Shown here: piece after piece, positions 1 through 14,800 of the stretch
How the letters are laid out: each line of letters opens with the position of its first letter
Position numbering within the stretch: the first letter of the stretch is position 1
DNA from: Cygnus atratus
Lineage: Eukaryota > Chordata > Aves > Anseriformes > Anatidae
NCBI RefSeq assembly: GCF_013377495.2
Contig: NC_066373.1
Span: 5,150,975 to 5,214,974 of the forward strand
Length of the DNA stretch: 64,000 nt
Direction of reading: 5' to 3'
Translations under genes and position numbers: made by a program
The notes under the pieces: model-generated
Seen by the model: only the letters and a program-made list of their open reading frames with translations
Told to the model about the DNA's origin: nothing
The model's database searches: none

Positions 1-144
1 GCCCTATCTTTCAGAGTGCCTGTAGTCAAATATTTAAGGTAAATTCACTGAGGACTGTCTGAAAGCTTTATAGGTAGCAATAAAATAGTGTTGGTTTTTT
101 TTTTGTTTGTTTGTTTTTGTTTTGTTTTGTTCTGTATTGAACAG

Positions 145-3100
145 GTACTGCTAAGGAAAAAGGCAGCTCCAAAACAAATACCCAAAAGACAAAAGTAAGT
201 ACTATTGAAAGATCTTTCTTTAAAATAGAAATGCTTAGAAATTCCTCTTGCTAGTAAAAGTGCTGCAGAAGATATTAAAAACAGGTATTAGCAACATATT
301 AGATTATGGACTAGATTTTCTGTGCCCTAAATAGTTTAACACAGAATCTACACCAAACATCTCCAAGACAAATGTGTCCACAGGCATTCAACCTACAGTT
401 TGTAAAAGTCTGCAAATAACAATTCCAATATTAGAGAAAATGAACTTTTCACCGTGATCCAGTTTTGGAAGTTGAAATGTGATTAGATGAATTTTTAAAT
501 TATCTATGCGACTAATGCGAACTTTTCTTTGAGGGGCTATCTTGCAAGCAGAGTTAATATATTTTTATATTATTTCCAAGTGTTTTCTGCTTCTGTATTG
601 GAATGTTTAAGTCACTTTCTGAAAAAGAAATTTCCAGCTCATGGCAAGCTCAGAAACTAATGATACACTAATTGCTAGCAGCTGCACAAAGTTAAATCGA
701 GAATTGCTAGATATAATGTTTTGTTATCATCTCAAAGGTCTAGTTTTTAACTATAACTCTAGCAGACAGATGTCTGCTATGGGAGACACGCTGCTTCACA
801 AGAAGGCATCACGCTTTACAGATTGGCTGTAAGAATATATTGCATCAGAGGAATATTAAACTAATTCAAAAGTTTATCACAGTTTGTTGCACAAGAAGAC
901 AAATTCAGCTACTTTCATCTTCTCTTTATCTACAGCTGTAATGTATCCAATTCTGATAGAAAAGAGAGGTACTAGAAAATGTACTAGAAGACAAATGATT
1001 GTCCAAGACTTAAAAGTCTTGGTCCAAAAGAGGAAAAGTAATGGGAATTTCCTAAGTACCTGGATTAATTTTAAAAATAGGAGCTGGGCTCCTAAACAGG
1101 TGTGAGTTTGGGAATATCTTGCCACACATAATTTCTCTGTGTGATCTGTTTCTATTCCCATAGCTTCTACTCCCATACAAACACTAGTTAGAGAAAGATC
1201 ATTTAAATTGCAGATCTGCATCTGGGGTCTAACCTTACATACCGTTTTCATTTCTATATGAAACAAGATATGTATGTGTTTATACATGCTACTCTCCTAA
1301 CCGGTACATTTCCTTATTATTTAGGATTACAAAAGAAAAAACAAAATATATATTAAACCGAGTCGCCACGTGGATCCTTTCACAACTGTTACTCTTGGCT
1401 GGCCAGATAACAGCACTAATTCTAGTTTCCTCTGGTCCTGTGGTATGTGCATTTCCTGAAAGTTTTCCACCAATTTCTATTTCATGAGCATTAAACTCAT
1501 TGTCATGTTAGACCAAGCTGTGAAAATCTGACTAGGGGGTGGTTTAGTCTCTACCTGGCTTTATAAAAGTTTGCCACTTGCTGTGGAACATCCTTCTGCC
1601 TTATTCTGGTTTTAACACCCACCTAATCATGGTGTATAATAATGCATAGTACACAGTTCTGTCTTTTCCCAAAGGCGGCTCCTAGGTTTCAGTTTTTCAA
1701 GATCTGTCTATCCTAAGCCTTCACCCCGCTAGTGAAGACCTAATTGCAAGTGACTTAAATAGTTAGGCATTTGAAAGGTATGTGTCTCAATAGAACTGCA
1801 ATAATTAGCATCAAAAGTAATGCAAGAACATTTATGGCTGAAAACAGAACTGAGATTCAGAACATCTGTGTTCTGTCCTCGTATTTATCCCTGACCTCAT
1901 ATATCATTTTGAAGAAATCAGTTTGAACTCTGGTTACCCACTCCGTAAATTGGGTTAAGGAAACTCGCTTACTGTATAAAGCTCTTTGGAGCTGCTGTCG
2001 GGCAAGTCCTTCACATGGGACATGGGATGTTACGATTATTCTAATAATAAAAGAAGTGTTCATGCAGGATCTTGCTGGCCTGAGTGGAATGAATGCGTGC
2101 AGCACCAGATAATCTTAACCAACCAACGAGAGGTGCAAATCCCACCTTCCTGCCTTCCTCCTCCAAAGTCAGCAGTGACTGTGAAGGTTACAGTCCAAAA
2201 CCGTGGGAATGAAGAGAAACAGGATGAGCAATGTCTCTATGTGACTGCAAAACAAGAACTACAGCTAGAAATCAGGTCTGTTTTCAAACCTTAGTGTTCA
2301 CTATTTAATATTACTACTACACAAATCTAGGGCAAGGCCACAATTATCATTAATAATAATAGTAGTAATAATTTACTAATTGTTGTAAATCCATTTATTT
2401 ATTACGATCAAAGGAATTAAAGACAATGGGTCTTGCTGCATTTTCCAGTTCACATTTCTGAATGTAATCCTTTTATAAATTGTGTAATATTCTTCCCAAA
2501 CCTCTTAGGCATTTTGACTCTCACTACCTCCTTTCAGTGCTGGAGATTTCCATATGCGAACCTCATTGAAATGACAGGAGTAAAAGTTGTAAGATACGTC
2601 TGAAATTCCTACTAGGCACCCAGATACACATTACTGCTTTAAAAATCTGGTCTTCGGGGAGCTGGAACATCACCGGCATTTCGATGGTCTGTTAATGTAA
2701 TAATTTTAGGAGATTAGGTAGGCTTCACTTGAGAGCCTGAATGAGTTTTTGAACATAAATAGCACCTGGGTTCTGCGCCTTAGTCTTTGTTGAAAATGGA
2801 GATGAAGGTTCCTAAACCTCTTGCTTTAAAATGGAGTATTTCACTATTTGTGAGTCACGTCACCTGGACATATATCACAGGACTTTTGCAGATTTTCATT
2901 AAACAAGATTAAAACAACATCAAGGACTATGACATCTCATACAGTTACTGCCTGTAACTACTGCCTTACTTCCTTATAGGTGTGAGGCAAACTGCAAGCC
3001 AGTGAACGCTAGTGAGGAAGTTGTTTTGAGTGTCTCTGGACAGAAGGACTCCCAGGCCATATATTATAACTGGTATTTAGATAACACATTCCAAAACAAG

Positions 3101-5822
3101 GTGAGAGCATCAGATTTGTCAGAAATATTGCACACACAAAAAATAAACATCTATTGTGAGGGAAAGCCATGTGGTCTCAGCGGGGGCACATGGGGGGCTT
3201 TGGAAACAGATTGAGGATTGAGGTACGGGGGGGCTACGTTTGAGAGTGGTTATAATGGACGGCACCAAATTGCCACCCTGCTCCTGATAAATTGCAACAG
3301 AAATCACAGCAAAGAGCGTCTACTGTCAAGTTTTCTTTTCTGTCTGATTTTCAGTCTGCGCCCCTCCCTCCAGCCTGTAGCCTGACTGGTTTCCGGCAGA
3401 ACTCTTTGAATTTGCTTCAAAGCAACGCATCCATGTTGATAATGAACAGCTCCTTCTTGCAGACACACGGAGAAGCTTTTCAGATTAAAGTAACAGGTAG
3501 GGGCAAGCAGGGTTTTTTAGACTCCTTTGAGATAGCCTCTGCCATCCTGACATCATACTGACGTTACATGCACAGAGCCTCGCTGACAAGCAAGAAGTTA
3601 AATTATTCCACAAGTTGAGAGCTGTTACTTTACATATGTATTCTTTAAAATAATTAAGAACTATCTTTGTTCTGGGCTGTTGCACAACAGGACAAATTCA
3701 GTTATCTTACTCCAAGCTGTTAATAACTTTGTTAAGGCTCATCTGGCAATGATGTTATATTAAATACTTGATTAAATATTCCAGCTTTGCTTTACAATGC
3801 AAACACTACCATGTTTTTAATACTTCTTTTCCTCTTACGGCTTATTCAGTAGTGGGATTTCCCTTCTGATTAGGTACACAGCGATGCTTCTGATGCCTGA
3901 ACAAACCACATCATTGCTAGAATAGGTAAGAGCAATGTCTGCAGCTCACTGCTGCCATGGCATGATTATCGCTGACATTCTGCTCCCTCCACTCCCAGCA
4001 GTGACTCAGCGTGGCTACGGGGAGGACACCTACCTCGTGAGCACAGTGCCTCCGCCCCAGGTCCCCAGCTGCGCTGTGTCTCCCAGGGAGGGATCCGTGC
4101 TCACCACTTTCACAGTCTCCTGCAGCACTCCATGCTCAGTGGATTCATGCCAATCCAGGCAGCTCACATACTGCTTCTACCTGAACTCAAGTAAGTCCCG
4201 AGATGGATGGTTTGGCTGCTTCCCCATGTTTCTGGCAAGCACTGTTACTGACACTACCAAGAGCAAAGCCACAGTCTGCTTCTGCTCCTCAGAGTCTAAA
4301 CATGAGTCAATCAGGCCTGCACAGAGCAAGCCTACAGCCCTCTGTTCTCAGAGAACAGGAGGTGTCTGTGTGAAATCTGGTAGGTAATCCCATCTTTCCT
4401 ATTTCAGATTCTCTCTTGCACTGTGGCCCAGATCCTGAGCTCTTCCCAGTTTATCTTCCACTTGGAGAAGAGGAAAATAATTTCATTTTACACGTGACAA
4501 TTACCATTAGCAACAACTTTGGTGATACAGTTCAAACTAATGCTTCAGTGAAGGTACGCAATACAAACGCTTTATTCAAGTTCTCTCAAGTTGATATTTA
4601 ATCTGTGTAATATTACATAATAATAATTATTATGTAATAATTATTATAAATATAATGTGTGATATTTAATCCACTTTTGGAACTTCTTCCCATTTTGTAC
4701 TTATTACATACCTGTGACTGTGCAATAATCATTTCTGTATCTAACAGAGACTAATCTCTGTGGACTCAAGATAGTCAGAAGATACTTCTGTTTTTTTTCT
4801 AAGACAGAATTTTAAAAGATGACCTATTTGGACATTGGGTAGCATAGGTTGTATTTAGTGAGTCTGGAGTTACTCTCTGTAGGGCCCTGAAAACTCCTGC
4901 TTTTGTACCAGTAGAGATCCTTATCAGGCCACTAAAACTCCATGTATTTCTCCATGCCTCACACTCAGCAGAGCTTCTTGTCACTGTTTTTTTTTTGTGC
5001 AATACACAGGGTAAGGCTTTGGGTTGAATTAGAGTCTGTTTCTTCTTCTTCACAAATTTCTCAGCCAATTGGGTGGAATCAGACATCTTAAAAAGACAGT
5101 AGTTTTTCATAGATTGAGATGGAATTGGGTTCTTTTCTTATATTTGGGCATTTCTAAAGATGGCCCATAGGATCTTAGAAAGCAAACGTCATTCTAAAGG
5201 GTGGTAACAGCAGCATGAGTCTGTTCCAGCTGTACAAGTCAATGACTCCAGTACTTAGTCAGGAGACCAAAGAGAATGGCAGAACTGCCTGGAGAATGTA
5301 ATTGAAAATAAAACATGAAAAAATGGTAGCAGAGTTTTCTGTCCGCTCTAGCTAGGCTGCCAATGAGATGACTGTGGGAACTGTTCAAAGATAACTATAA
5401 CAGTGTTAGCAAAGTTAAGAGCATTTCTGATTTCTTTATCAGGTTGGACACACAGATATGATCGATGGAAACCTGACCCTACAGGCCATTGTATCTGAGA
5501 AGGCAAACAGCATCCTAAAAGATGGGAACAACAGCTTGAGTCTCTTCCAGCTGTTTAAGTCAGTAACCTCAGTCCTTAATCACGAGACCCAAGAGGAAAA
5601 CTATAACATATCTTTACAGACAGACACACGAAAAGAGGTCAGCCAAACACTTGTTTTCTTGCAGTACAATGCGATATAACTGACTCTTTGTATTCTTTGG
5701 CAGCTCTTAAGTAATAAGAAGCTCATATATTACCTCCTCAATCAATGGAGATTTCAAGTTTCTGGTATCCACCTCTGTGTTTGGCACAGATTTCAGCTAT
5801 TTTTTACTACTTGCCCAAGCAA

Positions 5823-5856
<34 letters not shown>

Positions 5857-8800
5857 TATATATATATATATATATATATCATCCATCAGTAAAATAATTC
5901 ATTCTCAATTGTTAATGCAATAATTTAAACTTATTTGGATGATCTTTTTAAGCTTAGAGGTAGCCTGATTTTGCACAAAATTTAAATGTTAATAAAATTG
6001 CCCCTCCTGCAGGAGAAATATCCTATCAAAATTTCCCTAAAAGTACTAGATGGCAGGTAATTTTAGTTTGTTTCTTTCGGCTACAAGCTTGTTTCAATTT
6101 TAAGCTGATATTTGTACAGTGCTTTGCATGCCTCAGATGTAAAGATCTAGAGAAATGCCATATAATCCTTCAATTGTGATTCATTATTTGACTAACGTCA
6201 ATTATACATGGCTCTGCTTTCTCTGGAAGTGGCATTTACATAATAATTCACAGACATTAATACAAAGTCTAAGAAGTAACTCCCCTTGCTATTAATGGAT
6301 GTTAAGTGTATAAATTCTCTGTGTTGGGAGGTAACAAAACTCATGTAATTACACACTCAGTAAGGCAAGTAGCATCTTGTCAGGAGACCTAATATCAGTT
6401 CAAATGATCCTTGTTGTGGAGCCTTATTCTACCACAGAGTTTACAGCAAGCCTGGCTGTCAATATAAAGCACTACTTGCTTAGTCTTCATTAGCATCTTA
6501 TTCCTTTGCCTAATTATCCCTTTCCATCCCAAGCTGCGAGGGCTGATGCTGACAACTCTCTCTGCTGTTAACGTAACATCAGTGCAGACTGCTCTTCAGA
6601 TGTCAGAAGTGTTGAAAGAAATCACTCACAGGAGTGAGGAGCTGTCTGCCTCTGCGCAGGTAAGAAGCAACTCACCTTCTGTCTCCTTACACCAACAGTA
6701 TAGACACTATTGCACCCCACTAACCTCGGAAGAGTTTCAGTGCCTTACAGGTACCTGTTGTTTGCTCTTTTTTTTTTTGACTGTACCAGCATGTATGCCT
6801 TGACCAGAAGGGAATACATTTTGCTGTTTTGAGTAAACAAATGTGGACCCACAGGAGTCGTCTCAGCAGTCACTACAATCCAGGGGATAAGTGGCTGGCA
6901 GTTACATTCTGTGATACATCTTTAAGATGAAAACCTTAACTTTTAGCAAAAGACAGGCTAGGATGTATATTTTATCTTGTAAAGCACTCTTAGAATCCTG
7001 AAGAAAAAGAACCCAGGAAGGTTTTCCTAGAATTGCCCAGATCCATTGGTCTCTGATCCATGCACTGTCACAAAATGCACATAAACAAGCTGCCAGTGAG
7101 GAAGGAACAAGGCAGTACCTAAAGGAATCAGGCACAAATGTTCAGACTGCCCTTGCAGAAGTATTTATTGAATCTTATCTGGCAATATGACACCGTTAGT
7201 AGATGATGCTATTTATGTGTAAGGAGTGAGCACATGGGAGGACAGAACAAATCATCACTGGGGACGTTTCACAAATACACCAGCAATAAGAAGAGCTGTC
7301 CCGATTTCTGACGTACTGGACAGTTGCAGCCAGACAATGGCTTGGGAGCACGTCAGCAGTATGTGGTTAACTTTGGTGAGACAAGAGCAGAGCTCTGTTT
7401 CAGCACTCACTCCACACGAGGCTGCTAAGCACTTGCAGACTGTGGGAATGGACATGTCCAAGCTTGCAATGACTGTTTGGCTCCCTCACCCTGGGCTAAG
7501 TGCTGGCCAGTGCTTTCACAACCAATCGTCAGTCAGGGGCTGTGTTTTGGCACAAAATAAATACTGGAAGACTCATTCTTTGGCATTTAGCACAGCACAA
7601 GGCCAAAGGTGTCACTTGCTGGTAATCCAATAGGTTTTATGGAAACTAAGATTGAAATGTACGTGCACTTGACAATAGAGTTGGATCTTTGGAGTCACCA
7701 CATAAAAGTACAACCTGATTTACTACGTTATTGTGCATCTAAACTCTTCCTTGTCACTGTGTTTGACAGACGTATTTTCTTCAGATGTTATCCATCTTTT
7801 CTACGGATTGAATCTGTGGAAGCATGCTGCATTTTTCACGTTAGCTGTGTTACGTGTTAGTATGCCATCTAGTACATCATCAGTATTGGTGTTTCAGGTA
7901 TTACCCCAGCAGAAATTATTACAGTAAAAGAGGTATAGCCACAAACAGTCCCATGGGATTACTTACACTGCAATACTCAGTAAAAGCCTCAATGACACAT
8001 GTCTCTTCTGTCACTTGTAGTACCAAAACATTGAAACTTCTCCCTTTATTTCCCCTGCAGGTGGAAGCTAGCAACACACTAAAAGATGTAAGTGCTTCCT
8101 TGCTCACTGTAAACACAGAGGACAGCAGAGATGATCAGAAGCTAAAGGATGCAGCCAACTACCTATTTAACGCAGTGAGCAATGTCCTGCAAGCTTCCGT
8201 ACAAACCAGAGCTGCAAACACTTCAGTGCCAGAGGCAGAACAGGTAATTTGGTTTGGTCCAGCTTGTAGGGTCCTCTGGCAGAATATTTAACTTGCTTTA
8301 GAAGGTTTTTAAGAGTTTTGCTGCTTCATATTTTTAAATTGGCATTGGGTAGGGTTTATTATGACGACAGGGTGGACTTGAATATCAAAGTAAACTTCTC
8401 CCCAGTTGGGCCTGTTAGAACAGTCTGCTAATGGGAATGATAGGAGCCTCTTAAGATTTGTTGCATTTAAAGCTGAACAGGACAGAGCGCTGGAGAACAC
8501 TGGATCAGTGTAAGACCTCTAACGGAGGACAAGCAGACTGACTGCAGTAAGATTTTTTTTTCTAGATCTGATTTTTTTCCCTCCTTTTGCCCAACAATTC
8601 AAGGAAGCCACAGCGAGTCGATATTTGTGATTGGTTCCACTACTTCAGAGCTGGAATCGGCTCTGGTTGCTGCTTACACCTCTTCAGAAAGCCCACTCTG
8701 ATTTTCTATTCAGAATTATGCAATGTGTTTATTTTGTCCTAGCCCTTCCTATTTATATGCAAACTTCCGCAATTGCCTTTGTGTGCTTTCAGGGCTGAAT

Positions 8801-11800
8801 ATACTTCGCTTTCATCTCTGCAAGAGAGTAGGGCATGATATAAATCTAACCTGAGCGAAAAGGTTATGAACTGTTCGAACTCCCCCAGCATAACACACTA
8901 ATAACACATAACGAATAGGTAATTAGGTCTTGTTTTTCAAGTGACTAAACATTAAAATGCGCAGTGAAAGAGCATGAATGTACACAAGTGCACAAACATC
9001 TTGCATGAAATTGATGTAATTTTTGGAGTCCTTCAAACTTCAATTTGTAGAAATTCTAAATATTAGAATTCCATTTACTGTAAGATATTTGTTTGCTGTA
9101 TGCAATGTTTTCATGAGAATTACAGAAGTTGAATTGCTGACAAGAATAATTTTCTCTGAGATTAAGAAGCTCATCACCAAGTTTGCCAGCTTTATAAGAC
9201 ACAGTAAAACCGGTATTTCCTCATAAAAAGAAGTAAGGGCAAATAATGTCCAAGTTGCTGATTCTGAGCAGCTGTGTTACAAGTCCCCTTCTCTAATCCT
9301 TTTCCAGAGTTCAGTGTCACACCAGCTCCTGAATACAGTTGAAAATCTACAGAGTGCCCTTCTGTTTGGGAAGGAACCGGATGATGAACCCATGGTCATT
9401 AGCACTCATTCTGCCACCATGTATATAAACAGGTAACTGTAACAACACCCCCTAAATCCTGATAGTTACCCAAATTTTCCCCAAATATCCATTACATTAT
9501 CCTTCAATGAAACCACCCAACAAAATATTGTAGCATAATGACAGCTTCAACAGTGTGATGAGGCTGCCATTACTGACTAATAGGAAGAACAGCTTGGACC
9601 CCGATTAACTTCGGTAAAGCCATCTTAGAAATTCTCACGCTGTGCCTTCTTTGACCAAGGGACAATTTACTGCTACTTCCTGGATCAGGCAGTAGCTGCT
9701 TACCTTTGAAAGTCTGTGGAAATCTCAGTCAGTTAAGTTCTTTTCTTCTTTTCCATGTTGCCAATAATGACATGTTATACAGAACTGTAACCAGCCTGGC
9801 AGGAACAAATACAATCATGAGGAGCCTGATAAGCATTCTCCATTGCCTATAATTATCCCCAAATTGTTCCTTGAGAGCCCATTTTTCATCCACATTTAAC
9901 TCTGCGTAAAAATCAAGAGCATGTTCATACAAAGACCAGGTGTATCTTTTGCATAAGTACACCTAAGTGGGTACACCTCCACATCCAGATATGCCAATTC
10001 CACCCCTTTTTTGGCTGATATATAGTAGTGTTACGTGGAGTACAACATCAGGGAAAATGCACTAAGTAGTTACTGGCAGAGTTAGAAATAGTTTCCCACG
10101 TACGTTATACTAATGAAGCGAGAAAACTTTTTTCTAGATTTGAAATCCATACATGATTCTTTTCTTTTCTTCTTTTTCTTTTCTTTTCCTTTCCTTTCCT
10201 TCCTTTTTTTTTTCAATCTGTTCTGCTTGTGTTCAACCCTAACTGGACTGGACAGATTACAGACAGAAAGCCTGGATGGTACAGCCATTAATATCTCCAA
10301 TTCCAGCTCTGCCAGCTTTGTTCTTCCAACAGCTTCCTCTCTCAGTGTTTCAGGAATTGATGATGAAACAGTGGATATAAGGGCAAGTAAACAGCTTTTA
10401 TCTGACTCAATCTGATCTACAACTTACTTTCTTGGTCTAGTGGTTTTAGACTCCTTTTACAGTGAGCATACAAGCACACAAATCATCCTTCCAGTCATAA
10501 CAAGAACATTATTTGAAATATTTTTCTTGTCAAAGAAGCCTTCTCTTATCTTAATTGCATGAAGTTGGTTGAGCAAGCTGAGGAGGACTGAAAGCTTAAA
10601 CTCCCCATCCCATTATCCCCTCACATACACTCCTGATTCCTACCTGGATGCTTAGAGAAGGTGATAGAATCAATACTACATACTTATTTGCTCTCTTTGT
10701 TTACAACCAGCGCTCTGAGGAGGACACAACAGCTCAGAGTCAATATCACCATTAAAACCAACAGGCAGCTGTCCTCTTTCATCCCAGGCAGAAACAAACG
10801 AGTCTGAGGCACTCAGACCCTGCAGGAGACACGAGGTCTGTGCATGTCCTGATGATAGCACATCCCTGATCTGAATTAGGAGACTTTGTTTTTTTCCCTC
10901 AGAACAAGAGATTGCATACTATTGTGTTGTTTTTCTAATAGATTTTCTAAAGGCCTCTCAGGTTGATTTGACACTCTAAGAACACTCCTACAATACCTGT
11001 AAAACATACACTTTTTTCATTCTGTCTTTTCCAGCTCTGTTTAAACACGTCCAGAACCCCCTTATATCAGTGGAATACTGAAAGTGTCTTACCTGAGCAT
11101 TAGGAGAGGCTCCTGAATCATTGAAATGATGACTCTGACACACTCTTTTATGCATTGCTGTCGCAGGAGAAATAGATTTTTGTCCTAATGCCAAGAGGAG
11201 TGCCGCAGCTTTGATAGAGTTACTTGCAAAGAGGCTTATGCAATTGCATTTTGATATCTGGTATCTAAAAGACAAAATGGTTACAATGAATGGAAACCCA
11301 TAAACAGCGTTGTACACATCACCTTTCAGAATCCAAATCACTTTCAAGGTTTGTGTTTGGCCTATCACAGAGCTAAGGCAGGTATTTAAATCTGGATGCA
11401 GGCTTCTTAGAGTACTGTTTGGGTCTGAGTTCAAGCCATATCTTTTCAGCAATTTAGACTTTGAATATAATGAAATCTTACCAATAGCTCAAAGCTGATT
11501 CTTAATGTCTTGCTAATAGATGGTGAGCTTTGCCGTGAATCCCTTTTTCTCCAGCGACACCGGCTTTGACATCAGTGGAACAGTGGGAGGTTTAAGCCTT
11601 ACTGGTCTGGATGGCTTGATCATACCAGTCAGCAATCTCAAAGAAAACATTGAGGTAAACCCACTATTTTCTATCCCTATCCCTTTTTTCCCTTTTTGTG
11701 TTTACAGTCATTTGTGCTACCATCCTCTGTAAGGTGACTACAAATTGTGGTACTGTATTCACTACAATATATCATGGGATCATGGGTGCCTGCATTTATG

Positions 11801-14800
11801 AGGGAGGGATTTGTTTGATTTTAAGAATAAAATAACAAAAAGGGTCAGGAAAAATTAATCCAGACTACAGTCATCCCAAAACACAACGTCATGGATGTCA
11901 ACATCCAACAAGGCAGTACACACATATTACTCCTGTTTGGGCTTCCTAGCCCATGTATAAACTTACATTTAAATAGTTCATATATGCACTTCATGTAGCC
12001 AGTATTTCAGTTATAACCTCAGCTCTTACTTACAAAATGCTCCAAGGATCACAGACCTTGTGACGAACCTATGTGGATTTGAAAGGGATTTTTCAGAGGT
12101 TAGCTGACAGTATCAAGACAATCACTTTGAAGACAGTATTTTTGTTGGCCATACTTTCCTTGTATTATTAAAAAAGATTTTCTAGTGTGTGGCTGTATTG
12201 TGCTTATAGATAAAAATAGAAGCAACATGCTTTTCTGTATTTGAAGCTATGTCTTTCTGTTTAAAACCAGATAATGTTACCAAGGCATTCTGCAACTCAG
12301 GAAAATAGGATTCTATTGAATCTGGGCAATTTTAGCACTTTCCAAGTCAACGTCACCTCAGAAAACACATCTACAGTGATTTACCTGGAATGTGAACAAG
12401 ACGTTCCACTAATACTCTACTTAGGGTATGGTTATCGCCCTAATGAAACTAACTATGACCTGAAAAATCATCTGTTCTGTAAGAAAACTACTGGAGGTAA
12501 GACAACTTGCTAGTGACCCATAGCTTGGGCATTCTGGGCTTGTGGAACCAAAAGACAGAGCTCTGTGCGTGGTCACTACCCACGGCAAGTTAAGGGCACC
12601 CAACATGGGCAACGTGGAGGGCTCATCCACAGCTTTACAGGGTCAGCACATCTATATACTTGCAGAATGAGCCCTGAACATAAGTTCAGACATCTATCTT
12701 GAAAGAAAGGTCTCAAAGGAGTTCCAAGCTGTCATGCTACCGGAGCAAAGAGTGGGATGCTTTGAACAGTGAGCTGCTAGGGATTATTTGATACCTGTTT
12801 CTTTCATTTTGTTCTGTTTGTTTATTATATGCAACACAGCTGTATTCCGAATTAACATTGAAACTAAAATATTTATGTTCAAGGTGAGACAAACACCTGG
12901 GTTCTTAGCCCAGCAGAACTCATTTTTGGAGAGGGAACTTACTACTTCACGGTTTTACAAGATATGGGACTAGATTCCACAGCCCATGACAGGCTAACTA
13001 TAGCTGTCACTTGCTTCGCATCCCGCTGTGTATTTTGGGATGAGCAGCAGGGGAACTGGAACAGCTATGGATGTCAGGTAAGTAGAGAGAAACATAGCAA
13101 TGTTTATATTATTTACTTCAAAGCCAGCCCTTATAGCCCTCATCTTGTAGTAAAATGATGGCATTGATCTCACACCATAAAATAACATAATTCTGAGATG
13201 TTTTAATAAAATCGAGAAGTGAAGGTTAGTCCAGGATGGCTAAATTTCAAATGACATTTCAATTAAACTTCTTAGGATATGCTTATATATAAGGAGAAAC
13301 CAAACTATTCTGACAAGTCTGTGTCGTATTGTGAATGCCTATTTCTGGCTAGACATTGGAATTAATATTCCTGATTGGAATGGGAACAATTCATTCCTGT
13401 ATTGCAGTTCTCCACACTAACGTACCCATCCCAGCACTGTCTTTTCATTTGCTTGGTAAGTTTTCTTATACTTTGAAGCCAAATGTTTTATCCAGAAATT
13501 TTTCTGGTTTTCAGGTAGGACCAAAAACAAGTCCTAGGAGCACGCAGTGCCTCTGCAACCATCTGACCTTCTTTGGGAGCTCCTTCTTTGTCATACCCAA
13601 TGCCATTGATGTTAGCAAAACCGCACAGCTATTTGGTACATTTGTGGACAACCCCGTGGTGGTGACCACTGTAGGATGTATCTTTCTGATATATGTGCTT
13701 GTAGTTGTTTGGGCTCGAAGGAAAGACATCCAGGATGATGCCAAAGTAAGTCTTCAGCTACTAACGACTGAAAGTATTTAGGCCAATTCCCTCTTTGCCC
13801 AGTCTATTTTAACAGAAGTCTTCAACCAACCCTACTCCCTTCCCTTTGCATAGCTCACAAGATGACCAATTCCTATCCCCAGCTTTAATGCATCCATACT
13901 TACCAAACTGCTAACGCACCGCTGGTATTGTGTCACTCTGCAGGTGAAAATCACAGTACTGGAAGACAATGACCCCTTTGCTCAGTATCGTTATCTTGTG
14001 ACAGTTTTCACAGGACACCGCCGTGGGGCAGCCACAACCTCCAAGGTACCAATGGCACTGTGCAGGGAGAGCTCATGCACTCATTTAGAGAACTGGAGAC
14101 ATAAAGGTGCACCCAAATGCAATTTCTAAGCCAGAAAGTCCTTAGAAAGCAGGCGGAGTATTTCAGAGGAATAATCATATACAGGATTCTGAGATGTGCA
14201 AGTCTTCATTTTGCCATCTTACTCTCCAGGTGACTCTCACCCTCTACGGACTAGAAGGGGAGAGTGAGCCACACCATCTAACTGATCCTGATACGCCAGT
14301 CTTTGAACGTGGAGGAGTGGATGTTTTCCTGCTCTGTACCCTTTTCCCTCTTGGGGAATTGCAGAGTATTCGACTGTGGCATGATAATTCAGGGGATAAT
14401 CCATCCTGGTAAGTGTATGCAGGGAAATAATAAAGATTCAAAAATATTTTTACAATGACAACAGTTTTCCTTTCCTAGCACTTACAAATTACCCCTTCTA
14501 CAGTTCTAGAAAGGAAGCGTTAGTTTCTCTTTTTTTTTTTTTCAGAATGAACAGATCAATTCATAATCTAAACTGCACGACCAGGAGTGCTTCCCATATC
14601 CTGCATCAGTATATACCCCTACTACAACCTGATTCTGTGCTAGGGCAAGACTCTCATCAAACACTGTAGAAGCTATTAAACAAAACTGAGACACTATGAT
14701 CAGATGGGAGCTGTAACATGCTCTGGATTAGGTTACCAATCTGAGTACTCAGAAGAACATTTTTCTGGGGCATTGTGCTGCGTGCTCTGTGCCTTACAGC

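Noticed and set aside
1675..1685. 11-nt exon between PKD1L2 exons 2 and 3
   Set aside because: The acceptor is good but the donor is poor, and it brings in a TAG in the preferred frame.
7226..7633. 135-codon plus-strand frame in a PKD1L2 intron
   Set aside because: Between exons 9 and 10 and not needed for the reading frame; no acceptor/donor pair fits.
10988..11452. 154-codon minus-strand frame in a PKD1L2 intron
   Set aside because: No recognisable motif, mixed composition and no splice support; probably chance.
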